A stretch of DNA of 8,225 nucleotides from JBHHXR01 sp046757205 (GTDB lineage: Bacteria; Pseudomonadota; Alphaproteobacteria; Rhodobacterales; Rhodobacteraceae), in contig JBHHXR010000161.1 in assembly GCA_046757205.1 (NCBI GenBank), positions 1 to 8,225 of the forward strand, in the 5' to 3' direction. The translations under genes and the position numbers were made by a program. Shown in pieces: positions 6,221 to 8,225 of the stretch. Within the stretch, counting starts at the first letter, position 1; every line of letters begins with the position of its first letter. The notes under the pieces are model-generated. The model searched no databases. It was not told the origin of the DNA and was given only the letters and a program-made list of their open reading frames with translations.

Positions 6221-6963
6221 CAACCATCTCCATTTTTGTCATGGCCGGCCTTCTGCCCGGCCTCCGACACCCACGCGCCGGCCTTGTCGTCCAACACCCG
6301 GAACATTTCCCGGGTCATCCCGGGAGTTTCCTCAAGGCAGCGTTCGGCCGGTGCTTCAAGGCCCTCCCGCACCGCCACCAGCCACCAGAAACAGCCCTCG
6401 GCGGTGAATCTGGCGGGGATTTCTCCGTGCCAGATCAGCGAGGCAAGTTCTCCCGCCGCCGAAGGGTGGCCGTATTCCGCCGCCCGGCGCAGCCATGCAT
6501 TGGCCGACGCTTCGTCGATTTCGACGCCGCGCCCGTCGCGCAGCATGGATGCCAGGCTGTGCTGGGCCGCGGCGCTGCCGAGTTCGGCTGCCTTCCGGTA
6601 CCAGCGGACCGCCGCCGAATTGTCGATTTCACCGGCAATCCCGATCTCGTACATCTGTCCGAGGTCGTTCATGGCGCCGACATGCCCGGCCTCGGCTGCC
6701 CTGCGCGCCCATTCGAACGCCAGCCCGTCGTCCTGCGCCACGCCCCTGCCCTGGCGGTACGCCGCCGACAGCCTCGCCATCTGTTCGGGATCGTCCGGCA
6801 TTTCAGGAAGCGCCGCCGCGCCGCCCGGCACAATCAGGATTGCCTCGTCGTCGTGATCCATCTCGCCGTCACCCCACCAGCCGCAGGCCAGCGGGGCGGA
6901 AGCCATGAATATCCAGCAGAGGAAAGAAAACGGAACCCGGGAGACACGGAAGAATTCACCCAT
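6220..6963 (-). CDS. Exported Sel1-repeat protein, possible lipoprotein
   Basis: This 247-residue protein has a Sec-type signal peptide: basic residues R6 and R9, hydrophobic 10-26, and Cys27 after PLA. The lipobox is imperfect because Pro occupies the -3 position, so lipoprotein processing is only possible. An acidic linker (32-62) is followed by Sel1-like repeats, with units near 68-93 (WARRAAEAG), 97-129 (WYRKAAELG), 132-165 (WLRRAAEYG) and a degenerate one at 168-201 (WWLVAVREG). Sel1 repeats form alpha-solenoids that bind partner proteins. The start was chosen because the signal peptide begins there, the gap to the preceding stop is 16 bases, and GAGGAG lies upstream; an extended reading to 7263 would overlap the chaperone and looks like a shadow. 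Its location in a molybdoenzyme operon suggests a periplasmic assembly or scaffold role, which is inference. Confidence 0.82.
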   Translation of the reverse strand: MGEFFRVSRVPFSFLCWIFMASAPLACGWWGDGEMDHDDEAILIVPGGAAALPEMPDDPEQMARLSAAYRQGRGVAQDDGLAFEWARRAAEAGHVGAMNDLGQMYEIGIAGEIDNSAAVRWYRKAAELGSAAAQHSLASMLRDGRGVEIDEASANAWLRRAAEYGHPSAAGELASLIWHGEIPARFTAEGCFWWLVAVREGLEAPAERCLEETPGMTREMFRVLDDKAGAWVSEAGQKAGHDKNGDG

Positions 6964-6979
6964 CCTGCGCCCCCGCTCC

Positions 6980-7600
6980 TCAGGCCGCCCTGCGTTTTTC
7001 GTCGTCGCCGACGAAATCGTGCAGGAACTCCGCCATGGAGGCATAGAACGGCAACTCGGCACGCCGGCGCACGCGATCGGCGAAGCGCCGCGTCCATCGC
7101 CCGGGATGCGCCGACAGGAACTTGCTCTCCATGCAACGGGCGAACTCGGCAGCGGAACCGTCGCCGCTCGCCAGCGCGTCGGCCTCGCGTTTGCATAGCT
7201 CGGCGAGAAACGCCAGTTCGACGCTGACGTGATCCGGCAGCTCGCCGGTTTCCGGCGGCACACTGAAACCGATGTCGGCCATGAAGCTGCGCACCTCGTC
7301 GCAGGCCTTTCCCCTCAGCGAATCGTCGCCATCGGCAAGCATGCCCTCGTATAGCGATATGTGATCGCCGGGGCCATGGAACAGCCGGGTGTACTCGATG
7401 GCGAGCCGGTCGAGCAGATCGGCGGTTTCCGCGGTGGCGAAATCTTCGCCGGGATCGATGCCCGCCGCCTGCATGGCGGCGAGCATGTCGGGCGCCCGGA
7501 GAATCTCCAGGCGCCTTTCGTCGAGCGGACGGCGGAACACGCTCGACAGCATGGCATAGACATGCCCGCGTTCCGCCGCCGCTTGCGCACCGCCGCTCAT
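6980..7600 (-). CDS. TorD/DmsD-family molybdoenzyme chaperone
   Basis: This 206-residue all-helical protein has the family's marks. E69-Y70-x2-L73-F74-x-G-P-G leads into a SLYEGML segment (82-88), and PDHVSVELAFLAEL (122-135) matches the conserved P-D-H-x-x-x-E/L helix. The length (about 200) is normal. TorD-family proteins bind the Tat signal of a specific DMSO reductase-family enzyme and keep it unexported until the molybdenum cofactor is inserted. The ATG is at 7600, overlapping the stop of the molybdoenzyme gene by ATGA, so the two are translationally coupled and the client is almost surely that enzyme. The C-terminus ends DDEKRRAA. The next gene (Sel1) follows after 16 bases. The family is firm; the exact chaperone subgroup (TorD, DmsD, NarJ-like) is not resolved. 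Confidence 0.88.
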   Translation of the reverse strand: MSGGAQAAAERGHVYAMLSSVFRRPLDERRLEILRAPDMLAAMQAAGIDPGEDFATAETADLLDRLAIEYTRLFHGPGDHISLYEGMLADGDDSLRGKACDEVRSFMADIGFSVPPETGELPDHVSVELAFLAELCKREADALASGDGSAAEFARCMESKFLSAHPGRWTRRFADRVRRRAELPFYASMAEFLHDFVGDDEKRRAA

Positions 7601-8225
7601 GCCGCCGCCGCCTTTTCGACGGTGACGACGGTGTCGTTCCAGCGCATCTGGCCGCCGATCGGATCAGACTTGAGCGGAATGATCCAGTTCGGATGCACAC
7701 CATTGTCGCCCTTCCACCAGATACGCGACGCGTCAGGATCGGGGATGCCCGCAAGCAGCTCGGCGGGCGTCGGATTGGACGAGGCGTAGCGCCCGTACAT
7801 CCAGTGGCCGCAATGGTTGGAAATCGCCACCGCACCGGGGAATACAGCCGGCGTCACCCGGGCCTTGGTCGTGATTTCACCGACTTCGGACCTGACAACT
7901 ATCAGGTCGCCGTCGGCGATACCGCGTTCCGCGGCGGTGACCGGGTTAATCCAGGCCGGGTTGTCGTGGCAGATCTCGCTCAGCCACTTGCAGTTCTGTG
8001 TCCGCGAGTGCGACTGGACGTTGACCTTGAAGGTGGTGAGGATCAACTGGTCCTTCCGCATCGAGGCGTGCTCTTCGATCGGATAGTAGGTTGGCAACGG
8101 GTTGAGCCCCTTGTCCTCCATGATCTCGGAGTAGATTTCGAAGTACCCGGTCTTGTTGACCTTGTCCGGCGGGAAGCCGCGATAGACCTTGGCGCCGATC
8201 TGCTGGCCGACATAGCCCTTGTAGG
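7597..8225 (-). CDS. DMSO reductase-family molybdopterin oxidoreductase, C-terminal part (5' end outside window)
   Basis: The frame is open from the window edge at 8225 to a TGA at 7597-7599. About 209 residues of the C-terminal molybdopterin-dinucleotide-binding domain are visible. Seen in order: KTGYFEIYSE, the common lead into this domain; LILTTFKVNVQSHSRTQN; a WLSEICHDNPAWINP segment; AAERGIADGDLIVVRSEVGE; NHCGHWMYGRYASS; and an end reading HPNWIIPLKSDPIGGQ before NDTVVTVEKA. The spacing and the Gly-His-Trp element are of the PsrA/PhsA/SoeA/ArrA style rather than NapA style, so this is a different subfamily from the left-hand enzyme. The substrate could be sulfur oxyanions, polysulfide, arsenic species or others; I cannot tell. 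It is followed by its TorD-type chaperone. Fe-S and membrane subunits, if present, lie outside the window. Confidence 0.85.
   Translation of the reverse strand, partial: YKGYVGQQIGAKVYRGFPPDKVNKTGYFEIYSEIMEDKGLNPLPTYYPIEEHASMRKDQLILTTFKVNVQSHSRTQNCKWLSEICHDNPAWINPVTAAERGIADGDLIVVRSEVGEITTKARVTPAVFPGAVAISNHCGHWMYGRYASSNPTPAELLAGIPDPDASRIWWKGDNGVHPNWIIPLKSDPIGGQMRWNDTVVTVEKAAAA

Noticed and set aside
6964..7263. Upstream extension of the Sel1 gene
   Set aside because: It overlaps the chaperone gene, lacks a signal peptide, and the ATG at 6963 with a signal sequence and ribosome site is better.
1..8225. CRISPR array, tRNA, rRNA, insertion sequence or long direct repeats
   Set aside because: No regular repeats, tRNA-like cloverleaf or transposase motif was seen. 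The space is almost wholly used by genes.

Overview
The window is GC-rich and densely coded, and reads like part of a Gram-negative, probably proteobacterial, chromosome. The indications are Tat signal peptides, Nap-type polyferredoxins, a TorD-type chaperone and strong G/C third-position bias. The genus cannot be named from the sequence. Two gene sets, each led by a molybdopterin enzyme cut by a window edge, run towards each other and meet at about 5820-5896.

Left set (+ strand, 1-5819): the C-terminal part of a NapA-like molybdopterin oxidoreductase; a Tat-exported NapG-type ferredoxin; a NapH-type membrane polyferredoxin; a second, divergent NapG-type ferredoxin; a small exported and membrane-anchored protein resembling the FixH/YtkA type; a large membrane polyferredoxin with two ferredoxin clusters and a long extra C-terminal membrane region; and a NapF-type cytosolic ferredoxin. 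Spacings are short and one junction is a TGATG overlap, so this looks like one operon. A strong GC hairpin separates the catalytic gene from the rest. I count 16 predicted [4Fe-4S] sites in the five iron-sulfur proteins and no CXXCH haem motif in any accepted gene. Electrons therefore probably pass between the quinone pool and the periplasmic enzyme through iron-sulfur proteins (NapGH-like logic) rather than through NapB/NapC cytochromes, unless those genes lie outside the window.

Right set (- strand, 8225-5897): the C-terminal part of a second molybdopterin oxidoreductase of a different subgroup (PsrA/PhsA/SoeA/ArrA-like in style), then a TorD-family chaperone overlapping it by ATGA, then an exported Sel1-repeat protein, then a small carboxymuconolactone-decarboxylase-fold protein overlapping by TGATG. 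The last two are unusual companions for a molybdoenzyme.

The most interesting part is the left set. Its NapA-like enzyme departs from the NapA pattern near the active-site region. It has doubled NapG modules around one NapH, and a FixH-like protein whose predicted mature N-terminus is His-His sits beside a membrane polyferredoxin. It may be a respiratory system for a substrate other than nitrate; that is inference. No intergenic stretch exceeds about 80 bases, and I found no RNA genes, CRISPR arrays, insertion sequences or tRNAs.
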